This document shows, piece after piece, positions 9,853-18,046 of a stretch of DNA of 64,000 nt. The notes beneath the pieces are model-generated. The model searched no databases, had not been told where the DNA came from, and saw nothing but the letters and a program-made list of their open reading frames with translations. The translations under genes were made by a program, and so were the position numbers. Location: assembly GCA_030745755.1 (NCBI GenBank), contig JASLOA010000004.1, forward strand, positions 92,970 to 156,969, written 5' to 3'. The stretch's first letter is position 1. Each line of letters begins with the position of its first letter. Origin of the DNA: Kiritimatiellia bacterium. GTDB taxonomy: Bacteria > Verrucomicrobiota > Kiritimatiellia > UBA8416 > JABMPJ01.

Positions 9853-10875
9853 ATGACCGTTCATTTTTCACCGTCGGAACACCACAAGCACGTGATGTCG
9901 CAAACTGTACCTTCACTTCGGTATGACGGCGGCGATGTGAAGAGGTGGCAGGCCAGGCTGCGACGCAAACTACGAGGCCTGGTGGGAGAGATGCCGACGG
10001 AACGCTGCGCGCTTCGCCCTAGCACGCTGTGGCAGCGAGAGCATCCGCTGGGCTCGATTGAGAAGCTGACGTTCAGGGCTGAATCACACGCCGACGTGTC
10101 GGCCTACCTGTGTCTGCCCAAAGATGTCGCGCCGCCTTACAAGGTCGTGATTTGCCTGCAGGGCCATTCAACGGGTATGCACAATTCGATCGGGGTCCAG
10201 CTTGAAGACGACACTAAGCCGCAGGCGGTTGAAGGCGATCGCGATTTCGCTATCCAATGTATGCGCCGCGGATTCGCCGCGCTTTGCATTGAACAACGGG
10301 CGTTTGGCGACCGGTGTGAGCAGGACGAGAGCCTTGCCCTGGCCGGTCAATGCCACAGCGCTGCCATGCAGGCGCTGCTGCTGGGTAGAACGCTGATAGG
10401 CGAACGAGTGTATGACGTTGAGCGCGGGATCGACTATCTTGCCACACGTGCTGACGTAGACATGAAGACTATCGGCGTCATGGGCAATTCGGGCGGGGGC
10501 ACGATCTCGATGTTCGCAGCTGCGCTTCTGCCGCGTCTGGCGTTTGCGATGCCGTCCTGCTACTTCTGTACGTTCGGCGCTTCCATAATGTCTGTCCATC
10601 ACTGCGCCTGTAACTTCGTTCCGGGCCTGCTGAAGGTTGCGGAGATGTCCGATATCATGGGACTGTTTGCCCCGAAGCCTGTCACCATCGTGGCAGGCAG
10701 AGACGACGACATCTTTCCCTGCAAGGCCACGCGGCAAGCGTTCAAGGCTCTACGACTCATCTACAATGCCTGTGACGCGGGAGACCGCTGCCGTTTTGTT
10801 GTCGGAGAGGGCGGGCACCGCTTCTATGCCGATGATGCATGGCCGGTAATGATCAAGCTAATCAGCGAGCTTTAG
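9853..10875 (+). CDS. Alpha/beta-hydrolase, acetyl-esterase/dienelactone-hydrolase-like
   Basis: 340 residues. GAAGGAAAAAGAATC precedes the ATG. The core shows VVICLQGHSTG (oxyanion region), MGNSGGGTISMF with nucleophile Ser213, VAGRDDDIFP with the acid among Asp284-286, and GEGGHRF with His322. This is a complete Ser-Asp-His triad in alpha/beta-hydrolase order. The overall layout (long N-terminal cap, CIEQRAFGDR before the elbow) resembles the AXE1/abhydrolase families found beside polysaccharide genes, where members remove acetyl or other acyl groups. There is no signal peptide. It is the last gene of the 3.7-10.9 kb run, so it probably deacylates the same oligosaccharides that the GH2 and GH29 enzymes trim. 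Exact substrate unknown. Confidence 0.8.
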   Translation: MTVHFSPSEHHKHVMSQTVPSLRYDGGDVKRWQARLRRKLRGLVGEMPTERCALRPSTLWQREHPLGSIEKLTFRAESHADVSAYLCLPKDVAPPYKVVICLQGHSTGMHNSIGVQLEDDTKPQAVEGDRDFAIQCMRRGFAALCIEQRAFGDRCEQDESLALAGQCHSAAMQALLLGRTLIGERVYDVERGIDYLATRADVDMKTIGVMGNSGGGTISMFAAALLPRLAFAMPSCYFCTFGASIMSVHHCACNFVPGLLKVAEMSDIMGLFAPKPVTIVAGRDDDIFPCKATRQAFKALRLIYNACDAGDRCRFVVGEGGHRFYADDAWPVMIKLISEL

Positions 10876-11099
10876 CGGAGCGGCACATCCGGTGCAAGCG
10901 GGAGTACTTGCGTAACTTATGCCGAACTGGCGCTTCTCGTCGCCCGTCGGCTGATTCTGATGTTTCGCATCGGGACAGCTGTGAACGCGACAGGCTACAG
11001 GATGTCGGAAATGTGCCGTAAATAGACGGATCTGGCCCCCTTGTTGAATAAGGAGGGACGATGGTATATTTCGAGTATAATTCTAAGATAGGAGTCAGT

Positions 11100-14000
11100 A
11101 TGTTCATGCGAGTTTGCAGGAAAATCGGTGCGGTCGGAGTCACGTTGTATCTCACCGCCATTCTTCTTTCTGTCTCGACGGCGCACGGCGCTGCATCGGC
11201 GTTGAAGGGCAAGAAGGTGAAGGTAGAGATCGAGCCGCCGGTGGAGCGTAAATGGCAGCACTGGGGCAACAAGATGGGGGTGGACTACTACGGGACGTTC
11301 GATCACGTCACGGCTAACCGCACCTATATCAAGGATCCGTGGGGTGAATTGATGGAGATCCCGCTGTTCTACTGCTCGCCGCCGGACCTCAGTTACATGC
11401 TGAACAGAATGGCGGAGTTTCCTGAATCTGTGACCGACTACAGGATCGAAGACGGTGACAAGCACAAGCTGATCGACCTGAAGGTTGATGAGCTGCCGCT
11501 CGGCGAGGTCGCCTATTGGAAGAACCACGGTGAGCTGGGGGGCGGGTTCAAGTCTTTGCACGTCCCGCCGGTTGTCGAAATGATCAAAGGCCGAAAGGCC
11601 GTGAAGTTTGACGTTTCGGATATCACCCATATCAAGATTAAGTATCAGGCATTGTCCAGTGACTTCACTGTCAGCGACCGCCTTGGCAAGAACAAGCCGT
11701 TCACGATGTCTGCCTGGATTTACGATCCCGACATGCCCGCGGTAGAGTATGAAGGAACGGTGATGAGCTGGCACAGCATGGGCGGCGACCACGGCACGCG
11801 CCTCAGCTTCAGCGGCTACAACTGCGACATAGGCGGCATGAGCAGTACATCGCGAGGGAAAAAGGGCGAGGGGAAGGGCGCGCTCGGTCTTCACGCGTCA
11901 AGTGAATGGCAGCATGTGACCTATGTCTATACGGGCGGGCTGGACGGCGAGTTCAGCGTGTATGTGAATGGCAGGCTCGTCAGCGAGCATCGCTATGACA
12001 ATATCACGCACAGGCGACCACTCAGAATCGAGGAGATCGGAGTCTCGAATGCAGTGGTTCGCGCCGATCTGTACGCCAAGAGCGGCAAGGCGTCGGTGGG
12101 GCTATACTATGACGTCGTAGACCATCATCACTGGTTCCAGCAGCGACACTGGTCGTGGCAGAAGGAACTGAAACAGGTGTGGGCACCGGAAGGTGAGGTC
12201 AGGTTCGACCTCACGGACCTGAAGCCCGGCACCAAGTACTACTACCGACTCCAATCGATCGACATGGACGGCGGCTGGTGGGGCTACCAGTACAATCCTA
12301 TGCGCCGTTGGTGCTATGGCCCCGGTGTGTTCGTGACGGCAACCGAAGACGGCAAGCCGGGCTACAATGTGCCGGAGGACACGCGGAAGCATTTCTTCAT
12401 TGGCGCGAACTGGGGCAGCCAATGGTACTACGGCTACTCGGGTCCTTCCGGTTTCCTGGATGCTCACGTTGGCGACATGAAAGTCTACGACTACGCCATG
12501 AACAAGCTCGAAGTGCGCATGAACGCCGACTTGCCCCATGCGTTCGATCCGGTGCCGGCTGACGATGCGGGACTCCTCTCGATGAGCACGGATTTCTCCT
12601 GGAAGCAGGGGAGTACCGGCGTAGCCACCTACAAGGTCTATCGGTCGAAAGACAGGGAAGCGGTCGAGAACGGCACGGCGGAGTCTGTGGTGACGGCGAA
12701 GACCGAACTGGGCTCAGTCGACATGGAACGCGGCACGCGCTACTTCTGGCGCGTCGCGCAGCTTGACGCGAAGGGCGAGGTGATCAGTCGCGGCGACGTG
12801 TGGACCTATCGGACGCTGATCGGTGAAGCGCGGGATCCCAATCCTGAAGACGGTGCCACGATCAATCCGATCCACCAGTGGAGTTGGACGCCACCCCACA
12901 ATCCGGGCACGAACATGGTGCATGTCTACATCGCCGAGAGCCCGGAAGCGTTAGCAATGATGGAGAAGCCCACGGCTGCGCTCAAACCCTACCAGGGCAA
13001 GTGGCTCATGTCGCAGTACACCCCCGGTCCGGACCTTCTGCACCACGGCGTTACGTATTACTGGCGCGTTGACACCGTGCACGACGACGGTCACATCGCT
13101 CCAAGCGAAGTATGGCACTGCACCGTGCGTGACTACGTGACGCCTGAGCCGGACTCGATTATACCCGAGCCGTTGCCCGACAATTTCGCCCACGCGGCGC
13201 TTGGCGCCAAGATGATGGAGTCCAGCATGGGCTTCCCCGGCTTGATCAGCCCCGGCGCGGACAACGATTCGCTTCTGGAGGTGGCGCTTGGCACCAGACG
13301 CTTCCTTGAGAAGAGCAAGGTGGCGCGTGACATTGCCTACTACTGGAACTGCGGCCATGTTCTCGGTAGCTACGAAGGCAGCGGCTTCGCCAAGGGGTTC
13401 ATGACCGGCAGCTATGGCGGGTTCTATATGAAGAACGGCAAGGAAGTGCTTCAGACTCTGCTGTTCCACGAAACCGGCCACCAGATCCATGGCGTATTCA
13501 ATTCAACCGACCCCGCCTTCGAGATGAGCAACCGGCAGGTCTGGCTTGATCATGCAGACGACAACGCGAGCCTCGGTGGGTATGACGCGAACAACGAGTA
13601 CGAGCAGATGGCTGTGCACAGTCAGGGCTTTATGCACGCGCCCAGGCGCTATGCCATGTATCACAACAACCGGTCGCAATATCTCGCGCTGCATCCGCAC
13701 ATGCCTGGCGATCTGTGTCTTGAGCTGGACTCGGACTACGGCCTGGAGACGGATGGCGACGGTGTTCTGCTGGCATGGAAGAACAAGGGCGGGCTGCTCG
13801 ATTGGATCGATGACGCGTGGCGGAACATGGAAGGCACCGTTGGGAAATGCGCGGCGATCGGCAAGCCAAAGGTTGAAACTGTGCGCGGCGTACCGGCGGT
13901 CACCTTCTCAGGCAACGAGGCGCTTGAGTGGGAGTTCAGGAGCCAATACGGCCTGCATGAGAATCATGATTTCTCCGTGGAGTTCTGGGCGCTCAAGACC

Positions 14001-17000
14001 GAAGCGGGTGCTCCAGGCCAGGTATTGGCGGGGTGGGGCGACGACGCGACTGGCGCCAGATTCTACTGGGGCTCCGACGCCGTTGCATACAAGCATTGTG
14101 GCGATATCACCGCGAACTGGGGTTCGAAGCCTGGCGTTGGCGAGTGGCAGCACATCGTCCACGCCTTCCGCGGCGGCGGCAAGGGCAATGGGCCCGGTCC
14201 GTATCTTGTGTATGTGAATGGCAAGCTGGTGCACGAAGGCACGCACCGGTTCGACCTCGCCGAGAACGTGCGGGTGTTCGTGGGTGGTGTTCCGGCTGAT
14301 GGAAAGGTGACTGGCGGGTTCAAGGGCTCACTGGCGCATGTGCGCATCTACAACTACGACATCAGTGAAGACCAGGTTGAAGAGCATTACGCAGAAGAGG
14401 CTCCGTACTATGCCAAGCCGTACGGACATATTGCGGGCAAGCTCTATGTCGACATGGATGTTCGTCGATTGGCCGATGTGCCGCGGCGTGAGCACAATCC
14501 GTTGTATCCCGAGAAGATGCACCGGCCGTGGCTGAGAAGCTGGGCGAACCACGGTACGTTGTCGGGCCGACTTCACAACGATATCCATTCATACATGTGG
14601 GGGCCGTCGCACAGTACGCCGACGCCGAAGAAGATCGACGGCATAGAGGCACCGGTCTTTGGTGGTAAGGACAGGATGGTTTCGGGGTTCATGCCCGACA
14701 CCGAGATGCTGTCCGCAGGCGCGCCTGGAACGCTTGAGGCGTGGGTTTACTCTGACGCGCAGTCCACCGACGAAGTGGTGCTGGAATGGGGCAAGTTTGC
14801 GCTCGATGCACGATTCCTCAAAAAAGGCTGGCAGCATGTCACGCTCATCTTCGCGCCAGACGACAATGCGAAAAAGGTCCCACGACCCAGGAACTGGCAG
14901 CCCACCGGCAGGACCAAGGTCTATGTGAACGGCAAGAAAGCGGGCGAACTCGATCGTGTCATGTGGCCGCAGAAGCATCAGCGGCTGCATGTGGGGGGGC
15001 ATTACGATCCTATACGCTGGAACTGGAAACGCTACTTCAACGGTGCGGTGGCTACGCTGAGGATCCACAAGGGGTGGCTAACGTCTGAGCAGATTGCCGA
15101 GAATTTCAAGACGCACGCTTTCAGCAATGCGCATGATCCGGTCCCCGCCGCCGCCGGCATCGTGGTTGCGGCGCGGAAGCCCGGTTTGAGCTGGACACCG
15201 GACGTTGTCGGCGGCGCAGGGAAGGGCACCGTATACCTGGGCGAGAGCCCGGACAGCATGAAGGCTCTTGGTGAGTTCGCGCCGGGTGAGTGCAAGCCTG
15301 CGCTTATGCCCGGCAAGCAGTATTACTGGCGTGTGGGTGGCAGCGAGATCTGGGCGTTCAAGACACGAGAGGGCCTGCTGGTTGACCTTGATTCGGCTGA
15401 TTTGTCCGAAGGGGACCTGACCAAGTGGGCGAACAAGGGTCGCCACGGCGGGACCTTCGTGCCGGGCGCGACGCCTGACACATGGACGCCGGTTTCGAAG
15501 ACGCATCTCGGTGTTTCGGGCATGCTGTTGGTGCCGCGCACAAAGATGCAGTCCACATTCGACGCGCCCGCCAATATGACCAATGGCACGTTTACGATCT
15601 TCTCGCGTGCAGCGCGGCAGATTCGTCACGGCGGCGTTCCTCTCCTGAGCTGGGGTCCACGCAATGCCGGCGCGGTGTTCTTGCATACCACAGGCGCTCC
15701 GCTGGGTTGGGGCAAAGCCAGGGGGCACGACAAATGGGAGCACATGGTGCCTCGCTATCCCCAGGAAGAGGGACGCGCGAAGGAGCTCGCGACGTTATCG
15801 GCCATGGCGCGGTTCTGGAAGACGCAGTGCATCACATATGACGGCACGACGTTAAGGTACTACTCCGATGGTCGTCTCGTTAACACTGTAGAGAAGGAGT
15901 TCAGCCTCCCGTCGGCCGGCAAGATGATGATCGGTGGCGATAGGTTCGCTGACGAGCACTATCTCAAGGAGCTGAAGGTATTCTCGAAGGCGTTGTCCGC
16001 AAAGGATGTGGCCAAGCTTGCCAAGGGCAAGAACGTGGCCACCAAGGAGATGCAGGTTTCCATCACGGTTCCTGTTCAGGAGGACGGAAAGAAACTGTAC
16101 AGCCTGAAGAACAACGGAACTCTCAAGGGCGAATTTGTTCCGATGGCGCCGAAGTCCAGGGACCACGTTCCTGCCGTCAAGATGCTTGAAGGTGTGAAAT
16201 GCGCGTACTTCGAAGGCGGCGCGGAACTGCTGGAGTTGGACAAGCCGATGCCTGAAGCGTTAGCCGGTGCCCGTGCGTTCACGGTTGAGGCGCGCGTCAA
16301 GCTGGAGAATGACGGCGCGTTCTTCGCGTTCGCGCCCGAGGTCGCCAAATATCAGCGTGGCGACAACAGCCTGGGCCGTCATGTCGACTTCTCCAGGAAA
16401 GGGATAGGCTCGCGTCAGCACGGGTCGGGCCGTGCGCCGAACAACAAGTGGGTCCATCTTGCCATGGTCTATGACGGCGGCTACCGGTCGCAATTCCGGA
16501 TGTATGTTGACGGTGAACTGCAGGAATCTGCCACGAAAGAGTTTGTCAGCCTGGCGACGGTCGCCGGGTACCCGATGTATGTCGGTTCGAGTTTCAACAC
16601 ATACAGGGGAGTGGTCAGGCCGTTCAGGGGCGGGGTTGCGGAGATCAAGGCGTACGACTATGTGCGTACCGCGGAGGAGATCAAGGCCGCGGCGAGTGCA
16701 GAAGGTCCGATCGAGGCGATGAGTTTTAATATTCGTCTCGGGGTGGCGAAGGACGGGGGGAATCACTGGAAGCTTCGGAAGGATTTGGTGTTCGGTGTGT
16801 TGCGCGATCACAAGCCGGACGTGGTCGGGATGCAGGAGGCTTGGGCATTTCAGGTCGATGAGATTCAGAAGGCTTTGCCCGAGTATGGTCTGATCGGCCG
16901 TTCGCGGCAGAAGGAGGCGGATGTTGGGGAGTGGTGTCCGGTGCTGTATCTGAAGGCGAAATACGAGGTGTTGGAGAGTGGAACGTTTTGGTTGTCGGAT

Positions 17001-17483
17001 ACTCCCGAGAAGGAGGGTTCGATGAATTGGGGAAACAAGATTCCGCGGATCTGCACTTGGGTGCGGCTGAAGGACAAGAAGAGCGGGCGGAGTTTTTTCG
17101 TCTACAACACCCACTTCGATCATCAGAGCCAGCCGTCACGCGAGAAGAGTGCTGTGCTGTGCGCGAAGCGGATTGCAGAGCGGAAGCAGGCTGGAGAAGC
17201 GGCGATTTTTATGGGTGATCTGAATGCAGGCGAGGAAAACAAAGCGATCACGACGCTAGGTAAATCGCTGGTGGATACCTATGGAAAATTGTTTCCGAAG
17301 GGAGAAGAGCGGGGAACGTTCGGCGGATGGGTCGGTAGGAAGGGCGGCGCGCGAATCGACTATGTCTATGTGACGCCGGGGCAATGGGAGATTGTCAATG
17401 CGAAGATTTTACACGATCACTCGACGGATGGGCGGTATCCGTCGGATCACTATCCGGTGAGTGCGGAGTTGAAGCTGAAATAG
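11100..17483 (+). CDS. Giant secreted LamG / zincin-like / EEP-nuclease fusion protein
   Basis: About 2127 codons from ATG 11100 (AGGAG 5 nt upstream; signal peptide FMRVCRKIGAVGVTLYLTAI to STAHGA). An in-frame ATG at 11061 has an even stronger AAGGAGG but only a 4-nt gap, and would lengthen the n-region. Domains in order: LamG about 165-320, two FN3-like repeats about 480-680, a zincin-like region with HETGH (His790, Glu791, His794) and NEYEQMA (Glu833 or Glu835), then four LamG-like modules to about residue 1868. From 1871 an endonuclease/exonuclease/phosphatase domain follows: IEAMSFNIRLG, MQEAW (Glu1913), GDLNAG (Asp2040, Asn2042), SDHYP (Asp2116, His2117). The catalytic set of the EEP fold is complete. 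The LamG modules suggest glycan or matrix binding. The EEP part is probably a late addition (see the tail copy at 17690). Natural substrate unknown. Confidence 0.85.
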   Translation: MFMRVCRKIGAVGVTLYLTAILLSVSTAHGAASALKGKKVKVEIEPPVERKWQHWGNKMGVDYYGTFDHVTANRTYIKDPWGELMEIPLFYCSPPDLSYMLNRMAEFPESVTDYRIEDGDKHKLIDLKVDELPLGEVAYWKNHGELGGGFKSLHVPPVVEMIKGRKAVKFDVSDITHIKIKYQALSSDFTVSDRLGKNKPFTMSAWIYDPDMPAVEYEGTVMSWHSMGGDHGTRLSFSGYNCDIGGMSSTSRGKKGEGKGALGLHASSEWQHVTYVYTGGLDGEFSVYVNGRLVSEHRYDNITHRRPLRIEEIGVSNAVVRADLYAKSGKASVGLYYDVVDHHHWFQQRHWSWQKELKQVWAPEGEVRFDLTDLKPGTKYYYRLQSIDMDGGWWGYQYNPMRRWCYGPGVFVTATEDGKPGYNVPEDTRKHFFIGANWGSQWYYGYSGPSGFLDAHVGDMKVYDYAMNKLEVRMNADLPHAFDPVPADDAGLLSMSTDFSWKQGSTGVATYKVYRSKDREAVENGTAESVVTAKTELGSVDMERGTRYFWRVAQLDAKGEVISRGDVWTYRTLIGEARDPNPEDGATINPIHQWSWTPPHNPGTNMVHVYIAESPEALAMMEKPTAALKPYQGKWLMSQYTPGPDLLHHGVTYYWRVDTVHDDGHIAPSEVWHCTVRDYVTPEPDSIIPEPLPDNFAHAALGAKMMESSMGFPGLISPGADNDSLLEVALGTRRFLEKSKVARDIAYYWNCGHVLGSYEGSGFAKGFMTGSYGGFYMKNGKEVLQTLLFHETGHQIHGVFNSTDPAFEMSNRQVWLDHADDNASLGGYDANNEYEQMAVHSQGFMHAPRRYAMYHNNRSQYLALHPHMPGDLCLELDSDYGLETDGDGVLLAWKNKGGLLDWIDDAWRNMEGTVGKCAAIGKPKVETVRGVPAVTFSGNEALEWEFRSQYGLHENHDFSVEFWALKTEAGAPGQVLAGWGDDATGARFYWGSDAVAYKHCGDITANWGSKPGVGEWQHIVHAFRGGGKGNGPGPYLVYVNGKLVHEGTHRFDLAENVRVFVGGVPADGKVTGGFKGSLAHVRIYNYDISEDQVEEHYAEEAPYYAKPYGHIAGKLYVDMDVRRLADVPRREHNPLYPEKMHRPWLRSWANHGTLSGRLHNDIHSYMWGPSHSTPTPKKIDGIEAPVFGGKDRMVSGFMPDTEMLSAGAPGTLEAWVYSDAQSTDEVVLEWGKFALDARFLKKGWQHVTLIFAPDDNAKKVPRPRNWQPTGRTKVYVNGKKAGELDRVMWPQKHQRLHVGGHYDPIRWNWKRYFNGAVATLRIHKGWLTSEQIAENFKTHAFSNAHDPVPAAAGIVVAARKPGLSWTPDVVGGAGKGTVYLGESPDSMKALGEFAPGECKPALMPGKQYYWRVGGSEIWAFKTREGLLVDLDSADLSEGDLTKWANKGRHGGTFVPGATPDTWTPVSKTHLGVSGMLLVPRTKMQSTFDAPANMTNGTFTIFSRAARQIRHGGVPLLSWGPRNAGAVFLHTTGAPLGWGKARGHDKWEHMVPRYPQEEGRAKELATLSAMARFWKTQCITYDGTTLRYYSDGRLVNTVEKEFSLPSAGKMMIGGDRFADEHYLKELKVFSKALSAKDVAKLAKGKNVATKEMQVSITVPVQEDGKKLYSLKNNGTLKGEFVPMAPKSRDHVPAVKMLEGVKCAYFEGGAELLELDKPMPEALAGARAFTVEARVKLENDGAFFAFAPEVAKYQRGDNSLGRHVDFSRKGIGSRQHGSGRAPNNKWVHLAMVYDGGYRSQFRMYVDGELQESATKEFVSLATVAGYPMYVGSSFNTYRGVVRPFRGGVAEIKAYDYVRTAEEIKAAASAEGPIEAMSFNIRLGVAKDGGNHWKLRKDLVFGVLRDHKPDVVGMQEAWAFQVDEIQKALPEYGLIGRSRQKEADVGEWCPVLYLKAKYEVLESGTFWLSDTPEKEGSMNWGNKIPRICTWVRLKDKKSGRSFFVYNTHFDHQSQPSREKSAVLCAKRIAERKQAGEAAIFMGDLNAGEENKAITTLGKSLVDTYGKLFPKGEERGTFGGWVGRKGGARIDYVYVTPGQWEIVNAKILHDHSTDGRYPSDHYPVSAELKLK

Positions 17484-17578
17484 GTTTGAAATACACGAAT
17501 GCCCTTGCGATGAACGATTCACTTGGGAATAGCGTTTTCGTGCGCCGTCTCCGGGGCGCTCTATTTTTGTCCCACAAT

Positions 17579-17649
17579 CTCGGGGTTAAAACCCCGAGCT
17601 ATGAATCGTTGTCCCCTTACGGGCGCTGCGGGTCGGAGCTAAAGACCCG
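17579..17649. repeat. Two adjacent short palindromes
   Basis: CTCGGGGTT and AACCCCGAG face each other across two bases at 17579-17598. CGGGTC and GACCCG pair across nine bases at 17629-17649. Neither is followed by a T run, so they are not classical terminators. They look like REP-type dispersed palindromes. Confidence 0.6.
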
Positions 17650-17689
17650 GTTCGAAGATGGTGATCTGCCGGGCATAGCGGAGCTGGTC

Positions 17690-17773
17690 GGGCCGTTCAG
17701 GGGCGGGGTTGCGGAGATCAAGGCCTACGGCTATGTGCGTACAGCCGAAGAGATTGAGGCGGCGGCGCAGTAG
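17690..17773 (+). pseudogene. Orphan LamG C-terminal tail copy
   Basis: Encodes GPFRGGVAEIKAYGYVRTA then EEIEAAAQ and TAG. The same stretch occurs inside the giant gene at 16617-16696, with 34 consecutive identical bases (16618-16651 and 17691-17724) and only scattered differences after that. There is no start or upstream domain here. Together the two copies bracket the EEP nuclease domain, so this is probably the original 3' end of the LamG gene, displaced by an insertion. Confidence 0.8.
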
Positions 17774-17815
17774 AAGAGCGCCGAAATGGACAAGGGAAGA
17801 GCCTAAGAGATATGC

Positions 17816-17897
17816 GTGTAGGAGTACGTGTACGAGTACGGGAAGAAGAGAGCAAGGATTGCCAGATCCCCCCTTACTCGTACACGTACTCGTACAC
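17816..17897. repeat. 23-bp inverted repeat, GTACGTGTACGAG type
   Basis: The left arm 17816-17838 (GTGTAGGAGTACGTGTACG and on) is complementary to the right arm 17875-17897 at all but one position, with a 36-nt loop between. The arms are themselves built from GTACG/GTACGAG units. In transcript it would form a very stable stem. There is no coding content and no T run. Confidence 0.85.
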
Positions 17898-18046
17898 TCG
17901 AATCTCTCCATTTCCGAGTGGGGCTCAGAGGGAACAAAATGGGGGCGAACGGTCTATGTGCCGTAACCCCTTGATAAACAGCGGGTACAGGACTCAAGAG
18001 TGTAGAGGCTCTTGACATAACCGATTTAAAGAAGAAGGGGACAGAA

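Larger units (their letters stand above)
17484..18046 (+). other. Palindrome-rich intergenic region
   Basis: No complete gene. It holds a decayed LamG tail (17690-17773), two short palindromes (17579-17598, 17629-17649) and a 23-bp inverted repeat (17816-17897), listed separately. The rest shows nothing recognisable apart from CCGAAATGGACA at 17781, a string that recurs in the leader of the gene at 20634. Confidence 0.7.

Noticed and set aside
11044-11081. Promoter with TATAAT at 11076
   Set aside because: No -35 hexamer at 16-18 bp spacing; it lies between two possible start codons, so it is probably chance.
17579-17598. Rho-independent terminator of the giant LamG gene
   Set aside because: A good palindrome but no following T run, and it lies about 100 bp after the stop.
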